From NCBI GenBank assembly GCA_002753725.1, contig PEAL01000011.1:1-37015 (forward strand): a stretch of 37,015 nucleotides of DNA, in the 5' to 3' direction. Numbering within the stretch: position 1 is the stretch's first letter; each line of letters begins with the position of its first letter. The position numbers were made by a program, and so were the translations under genes. The notes below the pieces were generated by a model. The model worked only from the letters and a program-made list of their open reading frames with translations, had not been told where the DNA came from and made no database searches. Below, piece by piece: positions 27,750 through 37,015 of this stretch. This stretch comes from Deltaproteobacteria bacterium. GTDB lineage: Bacteria > Desulfobacterota > Desulfobacteria > Desulfobacterales > Magnetomoraceae.

Positions 27750-28553
27750 TTACAGCCCTTTTTCCATACGCCTGACAGTAAATGTCTGATCTGTAAGCGG
27801 TTGATTGTATTTTATATCAGAATAATTTAATATCGTTTTATGATATGTCTGCTTGCCTTTTTTGGTTGTCATTGTAATTTGTTCTGCTGTCCAGATATTA
27901 TCTATTTTTTTCAAAGAGGTAACATCCATATATTTAAGAGTGGTACTGTTGTGTACCCACAATATTGCACGTATCACGACATAAATATCCTGCTGAATGA
28001 ACAGAATCGACTTGGTATATCCATATTTTCTAACAATATCATCTGTTTTTGGAATTGATTCAATGAGCCATACTTTTTTATCACGAACGGTTTGTTCCTG
28101 CATCAGTTTAAAATGATAATTTTCAAGTTCAATTTTTGTCAAATCAGCATAAGTAAAGTCTGATCCCATAAAACTGGATGTTTTATCATCAACGGCAATG
28201 CGTTTTGTTTTTCGCAAAGCGGGAAGGTACAGCCATTGATCATCATCTTTATGACCATCATAATCATAGGATAAAAAAGCGGTATTTTTGACATCTGGTG
28301 GTTCAATAAAAAACTGTAATGAATAAATATCTTTCCCATAATCTTTCGCATACAGCCTGATTTTTCGTTTTCTAATATTATTATGACGATCAATCAACTG
28401 CATCTCCATATCGCAGGTTAACTGATCACCATCATCACGGGCATCCACTTTTTTCATAATTTCTTGAGCCATGTGATCGTCTGACAGAGCCATTTGAAAA
28501 AAACACACATGGCTGAAAAACATAATACAAATGATATAACAATATCTGATCAT
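27750..28553 (-). CDS. Outer-membrane lipoprotein-sorting (LolA-like) family protein
   Basis: Signal peptide; 'IMKKVDARDDGDQLTCDMEMQLIDRHNNIRKRKIRLYAKDYGKD', 'DDQWLYLPALRKTKRIAVDDKTSSFMGSDFTYADL'. GGAG ribosome-binding site before the Met at 28553. Confidence 0.82.
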   Translation of the reverse strand: MIRYCYIICIMFFSHVCFFQMALSDDHMAQEIMKKVDARDDGDQLTCDMEMQLIDRHNNIRKRKIRLYAKDYGKDIYSLQFFIEPPDVKNTAFLSYDYDGHKDDDQWLYLPALRKTKRIAVDDKTSSFMGSDFTYADLTKIELENYHFKLMQEQTVRDKKVWLIESIPKTDDIVRKYGYTKSILFIQQDIYVVIRAILWVHNSTTLKYMDVTSLKKIDNIWTAEQITMTTKKGKQTYHKTILNYSDIKYNQPLTDQTFTVRRMEKGL

Positions 28554-28597
28554 TGTTTTTTCTCCATAATACATGCAGTTAAAATCGGTTGTCACAA

Positions 28598-28618
28598 ATA
28601 TTTCCCACACGGAAATAT
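28598..28618. promoter_or_regulatory. Inverted repeat upstream of the LolA-like gene
   Basis: ATATTTCC-cacac-GGAAATAT, 45 bp upstream of the likely start. Confidence 0.3.
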
Positions 28619-28728
28619 CTACGTTCCCGGTTAATGCAAAATTCCTGCTAAAGATAATGAAACCTTTGAAACGATAACAATGTCAAGAACGATTGTTGCA
28701 TTTTTATATAGCGCATTCCATATCTACA

Positions 28729-29298
28729 TCAACATTTAGGCTTTAATTTTATTAGAAAATTTTTGAGCAATATCAATCCACATTCAGATAAAAAAGATTC
28801 TGGATGAAATTGAACACCATAGACATGACGATCTGAATCGGAAATTGCCATGGGTAAATGATCGTCAGTCCAGGCATCCAGTTGGATGGTTTCTGCTTTT
28901 TGAATGATCAAAGAATGATAGCGGGCTGCTAAAAAAGATGGGGGTAAGCCCTCAAAAAGATTTTTATTATTATGATAAATAATGCTCGTTTTTCCATGTA
29001 CCGGCACCGGGGCGCGGCACGTTGTTCCGCCATAGACCTCGTTGATTGCCTGCATACCTAAACAAACACCCAAAATGGGAATTTTACCGGCATATTTTTT
29101 TATGATCTGCCTGGAATAGCCGGCATGTTCAGGTCGTTTAGGACCTGGAGAAATGACAATCCCATCGGTTTGCTCAATGAGTGTATTATATCTGGAATCA
29201 TTGTTGCGTATCACTTGAACGTGGCATTGCAACATTCTAAAATATTGCACAAGATTATAGGTAAAAGAATCAAAGTTATCAATAAAAAGGATATTCAT
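28729..29298 (-). CDS. pabA: Anthranilate/aminodeoxychorismate synthase glutamine amidotransferase subunit
   Basis: 'ILFIDNFDSFTYNLVQYF', 'GIVISPGPKRPEHAG', 'ILGVCLGMQAINEVYGG', 'YGVQFHPES'. pabA versus trpG is not resolved. Confidence 0.9.
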   Translation of the reverse strand: MNILFIDNFDSFTYNLVQYFRMLQCHVQVIRNNDSRYNTLIEQTDGIVISPGPKRPEHAGYSRQIIKKYAGKIPILGVCLGMQAINEVYGGTTCRAPVPVHGKTSIIYHNNKNLFEGLPPSFLAARYHSLIIQKAETIQLDAWTDDHLPMAISDSDRHVYGVQFHPESFLSECGLILLKNFLIKLKPKC

Positions 29299-29322
29299 GA
29301 CAGGACTTTTCTTTTATAGCAA

Positions 29323-29889
29323 TCAAACGTTGACAGAAGCATAAAATTCAGCAAGGCTGCATGAGAAATTGACGCAATCAAGATGAAGGTGGTCATCCGG
29401 TTGTTTTAATAATTCATAGGTCCATTGATCCTTGTCTTGATGGAGATAAACCTCAACCTGAATGGATTCCTGGCTGACCAGAATATAGGCTTTTAAAGAG
29501 GGTAAACTTTGATAGTGTAGAAACTTCATCCCTCGATCATACTGTTCTGTGCTTTTAGAAAGGACTTCAATAATCACTGTCGCATCATTGACCATATCTT
29601 CCGTTACATACGCGGCTTCATTGCAAACCAACATTACATCTGGATACACATAATGTCCATGAGTATCAATTTGAAGACGCATATCTGCTATATAAGGTTG
29701 ACAGTGTTTTTTTCTGAAAAAATTTACGAATAAACTTGCGATATTTAACGACAAGGTGTTGTGACGACGAGAAGATCCTGCCATTGCAAAGCATTCACCC
29801 TTGTAATACTCATGCTTTTTCAATGATTTTCGTTCCATTTCTAAATATTCTGCTTCACTGATAAATACTTTTTCTTGTGGAAGACTCAT
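29323..29889 (-). CDS. Uma2-family (DUF820) putative endonuclease
   Basis: 'EYLEMERKSLKKHEYYKGECFAMAGSSRRHNTLSLNIASLF', 'YVYPDVMLVC', 'ATVIIEVLSKSTEQYDRGMKFLHYQSLPSLKAYILVSQ'. Confidence 0.88.
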   Translation of the reverse strand: MSLPQEKVFISEAEYLEMERKSLKKHEYYKGECFAMAGSSRRHNTLSLNIASLFVNFFRKKHCQPYIADMRLQIDTHGHYVYPDVMLVCNEAAYVTEDMVNDATVIIEVLSKSTEQYDRGMKFLHYQSLPSLKAYILVSQESIQVEVYLHQDKDQWTYELLKQPDDHLHLDCVNFSCSLAEFYASVNV

Positions 29890-30044
29890 TTTGCCTCGTA
29901 TTCAACTTATGATTCGGTTACTTATGGATAAATGTCTATGAAGGCCTTTTTCTCAAAGATCATTGGATATAATCCATCTCTGTTATTTTTTCAAGCTTTA
30001 GATTCAGGCATTTGTTTTCAAACATGATGTTCTATTTTTTAAGA

Positions 30045-31637
30045 TTATGAAATCAGCCATTTCTTAATCAGTACAATGGAATTTCGACAATTGCCATCCT
30101 GTGAATATTCACATGTGTCAATATAATTATCGATAATAAAAAGGCCATATCCCCCTTCAGAATATTTATCTTTTGGGGGTTTGGGGTTTATTGGCGGGTG
30201 AGGAAAGGGATTTCCCCAGTGGTAAACCGTTAACCTGATACGGGTTTCGTCAGTATGCACATGGATTTCGATACCATGATGATCTTCCCCCATGTATGCA
30301 TATTTAATGACATTTGAAATCAATTCAATGGTTGCGGTTTCCAATTGCCAAATAAATTGTTGGGGATTGGGGCCAATATCAATAGATTGGCAATAGTCAC
30401 TAATAAACTGGCGGACTATTTGTAAATCACTCAATGCGCTTTTGATTGTTAATACTGATGGTGATGATTTCTCAAAGGTACGTTTCAAAACCACGCAGGT
30501 CAGATCATCTCCCAACTGATTGGTTTGTGTAAAGTGCTTGACTTGATCATGAATTTTCTTAATCAGCTCTGAAGGTTTTTCCGTGCTATGATTCTGGATA
30601 CATTCCACAAGACGTTGTTCACCGAAAAAAGTACCTTCAGGACTGCAAGCCTCAGTAAATCCATCAGAATATAAAAAAAGAATATCACCTGGAAGAAGAA
30701 AAAATTTTGTTTTCTGGTATATTTCATCAGGAATGAATCCCAGCGGTGTATTCTCCCCTTTGATAAAAGAGCATTTCTGTTGAATTGCATGAAAATGAAT
30801 GGTTTGCGTATGTCCACAATCCACTAACTCAACAGATTGATCACCTGCATGAAACCGCGCATAACATAAGGTAATAAACGTTTCCAGATCGATTAATTCA
30901 TTGGACATCACTTCATGAACATGTTGAACGATTTGTTCAACATCAGGCATGGCATGAATGTGATGTTCGGATATCAACTGCGTGATCGTTCGATAAAAAT
31001 TGGCTTTTGTTGCAGCCCCTACCAATGCCGCAGGCACACCTTTTCCCATAACATCGCCAAGAAAAATATCCAGACATTGATCCTTGTGACAAAAAAAATC
31101 ATAAAAATCACCATCGATTGTTTGAGAAGCCTGTGTAAATGCAGAAATTTCAAGACCTGGAAACGTTTCAGGAAGTTGCCCCAAAAGGAGTGTTTTCTGT
31201 ATTTTTGCGCCAATATCAATTAAATCCTGTTCACGGGCCTTGCGTCTATCCATTTCTTTTTTTAATGTCAGTGCGGATCGGACACGCGCTTTCAATATGG
31301 TTGGATTGACTGGTTTTGTAATATAATCAATGGCTCCGGCATCAAAAGCAGACTGAAGGAATTGAGATTCATCTTTGGCCGTTACCATAATAATGGGGAT
31401 ATCTTTAAACATATGCATTTGCTTGATATGTCCACAGGCTTCAATGCCATCTATTTCAGGCATGATGATATCCAAGAGAATTAGGTCAATGGGCGCGTCT
31501 GGGAGCTGATTTTTCAATTGACGATAGGCTTCAGTGGCAGATTCTGCATGAAGAATGTCTGAATACCCCGATTTGATCAGAAAGGTTTCAACCAGTTTTC
31601 GATTAAAAAAAGAATCGTCAACAATTAATATACTCAT
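30045..31637 (-). CDS. Receiver - PP2C/SpoIIE phosphatase - HATPase (RsbW-like) regulatory protein
   Basis: 'SILIVDDSFFNRKLVE...LILLDIIMPEIDG'; SpoIIE 'IDGDFYDFF...LGDVMGKGVPAALVGA...LFLYSDGFTEA...LGDDLTCVVLKR'; C-terminal 'ELISNVIKYAY...GGYGLFIIDNYID'. Confidence 0.92.
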   Translation of the reverse strand: MSILIVDDSFFNRKLVETFLIKSGYSDILHAESATEAYRQLKNQLPDAPIDLILLDIIMPEIDGIEACGHIKQMHMFKDIPIIMVTAKDESQFLQSAFDAGAIDYITKPVNPTILKARVRSALTLKKEMDRRKAREQDLIDIGAKIQKTLLLGQLPETFPGLEISAFTQASQTIDGDFYDFFCHKDQCLDIFLGDVMGKGVPAALVGAATKANFYRTITQLISEHHIHAMPDVEQIVQHVHEVMSNELIDLETFITLCYARFHAGDQSVELVDCGHTQTIHFHAIQQKCSFIKGENTPLGFIPDEIYQKTKFFLLPGDILFLYSDGFTEACSPEGTFFGEQRLVECIQNHSTEKPSELIKKIHDQVKHFTQTNQLGDDLTCVVLKRTFEKSSPSVLTIKSALSDLQIVRQFISDYCQSIDIGPNPQQFIWQLETATIELISNVIKYAYMGEDHHGIEIHVHTDETRIRLTVYHWGNPFPHPPINPKPPKDKYSEGGYGLFIIDNYIDTCEYSQDGNCRNSIVLIKKWLIS

Positions 31638-31644
31638 GGTCTCT

Positions 31645-34600
31645 TTACTCTGAAATAAAGAAATTCATCTTTGTAAAAGGATTGACTTCCTTTGTTCTGC
31701 GATCAATGATATCAATCATTAATGCCTTTTCAGACCATTTTTCTGGAAATGAACGTATATTTTTCGGCCACTCGACAGAGAGCGTTTTAAATAAAACAAA
31801 GACTGCGATGTTGGTTGACAGATGATCACCTGGATCTTTCGTGATATCCACGTCAAAGTGACCCTCTTTGGATAATGGCAAAGATTCAGCTTTTAACTGC
31901 CATTGGTGATCATGATATGTGTAAATCGTGAGTACCAACATTTCTGGATATGGACTTTCCATTATTCCTTTAAGATTTTTGATTCGGTTTCCCCATTCAG
32001 GTATGTGTGTATAAACAATGGCTGTTGAGGAAACATTATCTGATATAGACTTTTTTGGAGGAGGATTCTGGAAGAATATCCCTTGTGATTTTTTATAAAC
32101 CGTTGGTGAGTTAATCGCTATCGTCGGATTGATTTGTTTTTGAGTACGCCATGAACCCAATAAACCAGCATCCAATGTCTTTTCTGACACAGGGGCGACT
32201 GAAAATACTGAATATATATATGCAATGCCTGATTGACTACCTCTGGCATCATGACCATATGCACCCATCAGGGTCTCTCCATTGTCTGTGATACTGACCG
32301 ATGAACCAAATTTATCATTGGCTTTTCCATCGGATGGTATCACATGAACGACTTTTTCCCATGATCCATGAATGTTTTTAAATACATATCCTCCGCCTGA
32401 AAGCCTTCCTTTACTGGAATCTCCATATGCTCCAACAGCAATGTAATCACCTGAAACAGACACAGATGCCCCAAAATAATCATAGCCTTTGGATTTCCAG
32501 GGGAAGAGCGCCGCAGTCTCAATCCATTGGTTATTTTTTCTTTCAAAAACATATACTGCACCTGCGTTGGGGCCTGCGTTATCAGACTTATAAGCGCCAA
32601 GCACAGCATATTGAGAGGAGATATCAACGCTATACCCACAATAATCATTGGATTTTATACCCTCAGGAATCAATTTTGCTTTTTCTTCCCATTGGTCATT
32701 GATTTTTTCAAAAATATACGCTGCACCAGATGCAGATCCTCTGTCATCATCTCCATATGCACCGACAATGATATACTTTTCATGTATTGCTGTTGAATAT
32801 CCATAATAGTCATATTGATCCAGTTTTTTGGGAAGGATACGACATTTTTCTGACCATACGCCCCCCTTTTTTTCAAATACATACGCTGCGCCACTATCTT
32901 TTTTCATTGAGTCCGCTTTATACGCGCCTGCAACCATCTGATCTTTAGATATGCTTACAGAATAACCAAAATAATCATTTCGCAACCCATCAGAGGCCAA
33001 CAATTTAGCTGTTTTAATCCATTGATTTTTATTCTCTTCAAAAATGTATACAGCACCCGAGCAATTTCCCAAATCATCAACGTTGTAGGCGCCAATGGCG
33101 ATTTGCGTATCAAAAATGGAAACAGCACAACCAAAATAATCCTGACGAGATCCATCGGTCGCATAAATTTTTTGGGCAACTTGCCAGGAAAGACCATCAT
33201 ATTTATAGATATAAGCAGCTCCGGAATCTGTTTGATTCAGATCATCTTTATATGCCCCGATCAAAGCTGTATTTTTCCATATACTGGTTGCATATCCAAA
33301 ATAATCATATTTATGTCCATCCTCTGGTGAAAGGATAGTTTCTATTTGTTCGCTTTTTTGCTGTATTGGAATAGTTTGCGTTAAATTGGGATAGTCTGAT
33401 ACATGAACACTGAGATGTCCCAAACGATTTTCATCTGTATTTTTTTTATGATGCAGAGTGATATTGCCGCCATTGATTCCATTGTCACCCTCACGAATGG
33501 ATAACCAGTCGCTATCTACAGTTGCATACCATTTCATCCGACCATTGCCAGCGTTGGTAACAGTAAAAACAACATCGCCTTCACCATAAGGTGCCAAGAA
33601 GCTTGTGGGACTCACAACTAAAACAGGTTTTGCGTCGTTATCCGCAACAGTCACTGTCATCGTTGCAGGAAAAAGACTTTTCGCTCTTGCTTCTATAATA
33701 ACGGTTTGCGTGCCATCTTCTGAGGGATCATCAACAACTTGAATATCAAATCGTGCCTGCGTCTGGCCGGTGGGTATCATGATGGTTTGCTGTACAATAA
33801 TTTCTGTAAAATCGGATGATGTTAGATAAACGGTCAAGTCAGCGGTAGCAGGGGCTGGAATTGATACAATACCGGCTTCTTTTAGTATACCATCACCTTC
33901 GGTGAAACTCTCCGGCATGGATAAAGTAAGATATTCCTGGGATGGAGATTCTTTTATGGAACCCCGTGCCACAAGAGCAAAAGGTTGTGGCCCTTTTGGA
34001 ACATTATAACCCGATATCTGAACCTGATAAACGCCTTTTTTAGGGGTATTCAAACAAATTCCCAGGCTATTGTTGACCCGATCATAATCTGTTGCATGAC
34101 TTTGTTGCCTGACATGGGCCCGAATATAAAACGATTCGTTTGATGATACCCATTGCCCATTTTGCTGGGTCAGGCCTCTGTCTGAATCGCTGAAAATATC
34201 GGCTGAAACCTGTATTTGATCGCTTGTTTTTTCAATGGATATGATAAATTCATTGGCATTAAATTCAATATGATCGATGGGTAATGTTGTCCATCCAGAG
34301 GGCAGGTAGCGATATTTTTTTTCATACCGCAATTTAAAGGTGTTCTGATCATATACGCGTATCCAGATATCGTCTTGAACATCATTGGGGTTGGCAATGG
34401 CAATGGATACAGCATCCAAAAAGCAGATGTCACTTTCCGGTGTAAACCGCATGGCACACTGATTGGTATCTGTCTGAAATATTGGGAAATTCATATCGTA
34501 TTGCAATGTTTGAATCGTGCTTTGATTCATGGCGCCTTCAGGGTAATACCTCTGGTCGTTCGGTCCAATGATGTGAAGATCCAAATCATTGACAAGCCCG

Positions 34601-36606
34601 CCCTGTGCGGCAGGACTTCCAGGATAATCGGTCCATACAAGATTGATTTTGAGAGGATATTGAGCATCCATGACTTCAAAATAATAATTAATTGTCCCGC
34701 TGGTTTCGAGAGCATCCTCATCTTTGTAAATAATTGAGGTTGGAGATTCAGGATATACGCCATTCCCCAGATTTAGCCGACCCCATCCATTGACATTGTT
34801 TGGATTGATATCAGGTATTTCCTGGGATGAAAGTTGTCCATATTGACCAGACCCCATAGTATCTGCGGCATTGAGCAAGGCTGCTTTTATCAGGGCTGAT
34901 GATGGTTTAGGAATACCAATTTTTATCAAATATTCTCGAATAAGTACTGCTGTTCCGGAAACAATAGGCGTGGCCATACTTGTACCGCCCATAAACATAT
35001 AGTTTTTATTGGGGGCAACACCCCATCCTTGATAAGAGGCTTTTGATGACCGAACGGATAGAATATTGGTTGCTGGTGCAACGATATCCGGTTTATAACG
35101 GCCATCAAGGGTAGGCCCCCGTGAACTGAATGCTGCCATACCATCGACATTGTCAGACAAATTATCCGATGCAATGGGATCTTTTGCATACAGATCAGGC
35201 CAACAGGATCCCCATGTGCAGGTGTATCCTTCATTTGAGCGAACACTTTCCGAACCGCCAACGGTCAGACAATTTTTAGATGTTGCTGGTGAACAAATGG
35301 AATAAGGATCAATTCGGCCATCATGATCCATATCAACGCCACTGTTTCCTGCAGCAAATACAATTAAAAAATCCTTGTTATCCCACATAAACTGGTCAAC
35401 ATCCGCACATTCTGTCGAATAGGTCGATCCAGATGCAGCCCCCCAGGAGTTACTGTGAATTCGCGCATTGGCAAACTGGGCTTGAGCAAAAATTTGGCTC
35501 AAATCCAGCATCAGCCCTAATAACATGCCAGTACTGCTATCCTCAGCCGCCTGAAAAACGAGGCTTGCTTTAGGGGCAATCCCTGCACTGGCATTTTGAG
35601 GGAAATAATCCAGTTGCGGTTGGCTTCCGGAATGATACCCATTTCCCATAATCGTACCGGCAACATGAGTGCCATGACCTGAAAAGATATCATCCGGTTC
35701 ATCATTGAACATTGCGGGAGTCAGATTAAATATACTTTTAACCCGAGAATGACCGTTGCCATCTTCAAAATCATCATGAAGCGCTTCTGGTGAAGTTTTT
35801 CCCTGATCCAAGCCTGTATCACATACCGCAACAATCTGGCCTTCACCATAAAGGGAAAAACGATCTCTGGGTTGACTCACATTGACAATGCGGGATGCGA
35901 CATTGTTCATCAATTGCCATTTTGGAAGCAGTGAAATCCATTGGATACCCTGAATTCTGGCAAGGGCTGGAATGTTAGCCGGAAGAATTTTCAATTGCAC
36001 GCTTGTTTTCCATTGTGTGGTATGTTTATTGATAATGGTACCCAGCGTTGAAAGGATTTTAAAAATATCGGACAGATGTTCACCTGGAAAAATCGTAACA
36101 CGTAGCATCAATGGTTTTTGAGATGAATATTTTGGGGAAGTGGTTGACACTTGCTCAATAACATCAGATGCCACACGAAATTGAGGAGCATATGCACCTA
36201 TCCATCGTACACGTTTATTGTTTTGAATGCGGTTGACAGTACTTCCAGACATGCGGACAATAAAGGCATTATTGGGAATATAATCAAAAACAGCAATGCC
36301 TGCTTCCACTAATAGATGACAATCCTTTTGATCTATTGGCCCCTGAAATTGAATGATAAAATATCGATGCTGTTCTTCAGTTTCGTTTTTTGAAACCATT
36401 GAAGAAAATAGTGTTCTTTCGGGAATGGACAGCAAGGGATCAAAAGAATGTTGGTGCATGTGAATCATCCCTGACATATTTTTTTCATGGGATTGTGCGT
36501 GCAGCGATGCAGTGAATAGAATTGATAACAATAGTACAACAATGGTTATCTGAACAAAAACCATCATTGAAGAGGTATTATGGTGTATGCATTTTTTTAG
36601 ATACAT
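31645..36606 (-). CDS. Secreted S8 subtilisin-like serine protease with Calx-beta, BACON and seven FG-GAP repeats
   Basis: Triad motifs 'VAVCDTGLD', 'GHGTHVAGTIMG', 'GGTSMATPIVSGTAVL'; Calx-beta 'SFTEGDGILKEAG...VVDDPSEDGTQTVIIEA'; BACON-like 'WYATVDSDWLSI'; repeated 'DYFGYSVSI....VGAY..D..G..SGAAYIFE'. Confidence 0.9.
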   Translation of the reverse strand: MYLKKCIHHNTSSMMVFVQITIVVLLLSILFTASLHAQSHEKNMSGMIHMHQHSFDPLLSIPERTLFSSMVSKNETEEQHRYFIIQFQGPIDQKDCHLLVEAGIAVFDYIPNNAFIVRMSGSTVNRIQNNKRVRWIGAYAPQFRVASDVIEQVSTTSPKYSSQKPLMLRVTIFPGEHLSDIFKILSTLGTIINKHTTQWKTSVQLKILPANIPALARIQGIQWISLLPKWQLMNNVASRIVNVSQPRDRFSLYGEGQIVAVCDTGLDQGKTSPEALHDDFEDGNGHSRVKSIFNLTPAMFNDEPDDIFSGHGTHVAGTIMGNGYHSGSQPQLDYFPQNASAGIAPKASLVFQAAEDSSTGMLLGLMLDLSQIFAQAQFANARIHSNSWGAASGSTYSTECADVDQFMWDNKDFLIVFAAGNSGVDMDHDGRIDPYSICSPATSKNCLTVGGSESVRSNEGYTCTWGSCWPDLYAKDPIASDNLSDNVDGMAAFSSRGPTLDGRYKPDIVAPATNILSVRSSKASYQGWGVAPNKNYMFMGGTSMATPIVSGTAVLIREYLIKIGIPKPSSALIKAALLNAADTMGSGQYGQLSSQEIPDINPNNVNGWGRLNLGNGVYPESPTSIIYKDEDALETSGTINYYFEVMDAQYPLKINLVWTDYPGSPAAQGGLVNDLDLHIIGPNDQRYYPEGAMNQSTIQTLQYDMNFPIFQTDTNQCAMRFTPESDICFLDAVSIAIANPNDVQDDIWIRVYDQNTFKLRYEKKYRYLPSGWTTLPIDHIEFNANEFIISIEKTSDQIQVSADIFSDSDRGLTQQNGQWVSSNESFYIRAHVRQQSHATDYDRVNNSLGICLNTPKKGVYQVQISGYNVPKGPQPFALVARGSIKESPSQEYLTLSMPESFTEGDGILKEAGIVSIPAPATADLTVYLTSSDFTEIIVQQTIMIPTGQTQARFDIQVVDDPSEDGTQTVIIEARAKSLFPATMTVTVADNDAKPVLVVSPTSFLAPYGEGDVVFTVTNAGNGRMKWYATVDSDWLSIREGDNGINGGNITLHHKKNTDENRLGHLSVHVSDYPNLTQTIPIQQKSEQIETILSPEDGHKYDYFGYATSIWKNTALIGAYKDDLNQTDSGAAYIYKYDGLSWQVAQKIYATDGSRQDYFGCAVSIFDTQIAIGAYNVDDLGNCSGAVYIFEENKNQWIKTAKLLASDGLRNDYFGYSVSISKDQMVAGAYKADSMKKDSGAAYVFEKKGGVWSEKCRILPKKLDQYDYYGYSTAIHEKYIIVGAYGDDDRGSASGAAYIFEKINDQWEEKAKLIPEGIKSNDYCGYSVDISSQYAVLGAYKSDNAGPNAGAVYVFERKNNQWIETAALFPWKSKGYDYFGASVSVSGDYIAVGAYGDSSKGRLSGGGYVFKNIHGSWEKVVHVIPSDGKANDKFGSSVSITDNGETLMGAYGHDARGSQSGIAYIYSVFSVAPVSEKTLDAGLLGSWRTQKQINPTIAINSPTVYKKSQGIFFQNPPPKKSISDNVSSTAIVYTHIPEWGNRIKNLKGIMESPYPEMLVLTIYTYHDHQWQLKAESLPLSKEGHFDVDITKDPGDHLSTNIAVFVLFKTLSVEWPKNIRSFPEKWSEKALMIDIIDRRTKEVNPFTKMNFFISE
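32200..33330 (-). repeat. Seven FG-GAP-like repeats of about 49-52 aa (one predicted 7-bladed propeller)
   Basis: Units begin KYDYFGYATS, RQDYFGCAVS, RNDYFGYSVS, QYDYYGYSTA, SNDYCGYSVD, GYDYFGASVS, ANDKFGSSVS. Confidence 0.85.
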
Positions 36607-36812
36607 AGCCTCTGCTCCTAATAATTCTTGAGGGTAGTCTATTAAACAATAAAATGTTGCGATTTATTGAATGATCCGATAATGACATAAATCAATGAGT
36701 ATCTCAAGAATTCTATTTAAAAACGGATCGGAGTGAATAATGAAACCAGCCAAAAGGACATTAATTCAATAAGCCCGCTTTAAATGCGCTTTGTTGGATA
36801 GTGGAGAGTTCT

Positions 36813-37015
36813 ATGCAAATATATCTTAAAGAAAAAATAGGAAACCCAAATCTATTTACAGGAAGAGTTAACGAGTTAAGTTCTTTGTTAAAATGGATTG
36901 ACAAAATTAAGCTTGAAATATCTAAAAGTAAAGCCATTCTTTCACGTAGAAAAACAGGAAAGTCAGCTTTAATGCAAAGGCTTTTTAATATTACTTTTGA
37001 AAAGAATGACCGAAT
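36813..37015 (+). CDS. AAA-type ATPase, N-terminal fragment (3' truncated by window)
   Basis: Open to the window end: MQIYLKEKIGNPNLFTGRVNELSSLLKWIDKIKLEISKSKAILSRRKTGKSALMQRLFNITFEKNDR. P-loop-like 'SRRKTGKSAL'. Not in the supplied ORF track. Confidence 0.65.
   Translation, partial: MQIYLKEKIGNPNLFTGRVNELSSLLKWIDKIKLEISKSKAILSRRKTGKSALMQRLFNITFEKNDR

Noticed and set aside
32200-33330. Periodic units of about 150 bp considered as a CRISPR-like or DNA tandem array
   Set aside because: Periodicity is at protein level (FG-GAP repeats) with diverged nucleotides; no identical repeats and spacers.
32340-35705. Many ORFs of 60-120 aa inside the subtilase gene on both strands
   Set aside because: They overlap a long ORF with clear domain homology and have no recognisable domains. 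Treated as shadow ORFs.
1-37015. tRNA, rRNA or transposase genes
   Set aside because: None recognised by eye. tRNAscan-SE and ISfinder searches would be needed to confirm absence.

Overview
AT-rich window, probably from a Desulfobacterota-type bacterium (inferred from gene content, not tested). Plus strand, about 0-8.6 kb: SNF2-helicase C-terminus and three paralogous B12-binding radical SAM proteins, interrupted by a minus-strand zinc-ribbon/FapA-like gene and a HepT/MntA toxin-antitoxin pair. 8.7-13.8 kb: PBP1A, an FtsL-like protein and a RelA/SpoT-family (p)ppGpp enzyme. 14-20.8 kb: FecR-domain protein, PfkB kinase, TruA, a polytopic membrane protein, a GT4 glycosyltransferase and a family-3 solute-binding protein. 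21-24.6 kb: a giant PKD / 14x Reg_prop / C13-peptidase-like / dockerin-like protein. 24.8-26.1 kb: an AAA+/DUF4143 ATPase. 26.3-36.6 kb, all minus strand: beta-barrel protein, LolA-like protein, PabA/TrpG, Uma2, receiver-SpoIIE-HATPase, and a subtilase with Calx-beta, BACON and seven FG-GAP repeats. A truncated ATPase gene ends the window. No rRNA, tRNA, CRISPR or transposase gene was recognised. The most notable signal is a short motif, TTAGGAATGCTCGAAAAA. It occurs in inverted orientation at both ends of two unrelated accessory cassettes (HepT/MntA and DUF4143 ATPase), each bordered by TTA, and once more as a cargo-less hairpin. This suggests a transposase-less mobile cassette family. Other notable points: a 25-bp perfect palindrome before the DUF4143 ATPase, a C13-like domain that lacks its catalytic His and Cys, a Rel protein with eroded hydrolase residues, and an insertion in the PBP1A transpeptidase domain.
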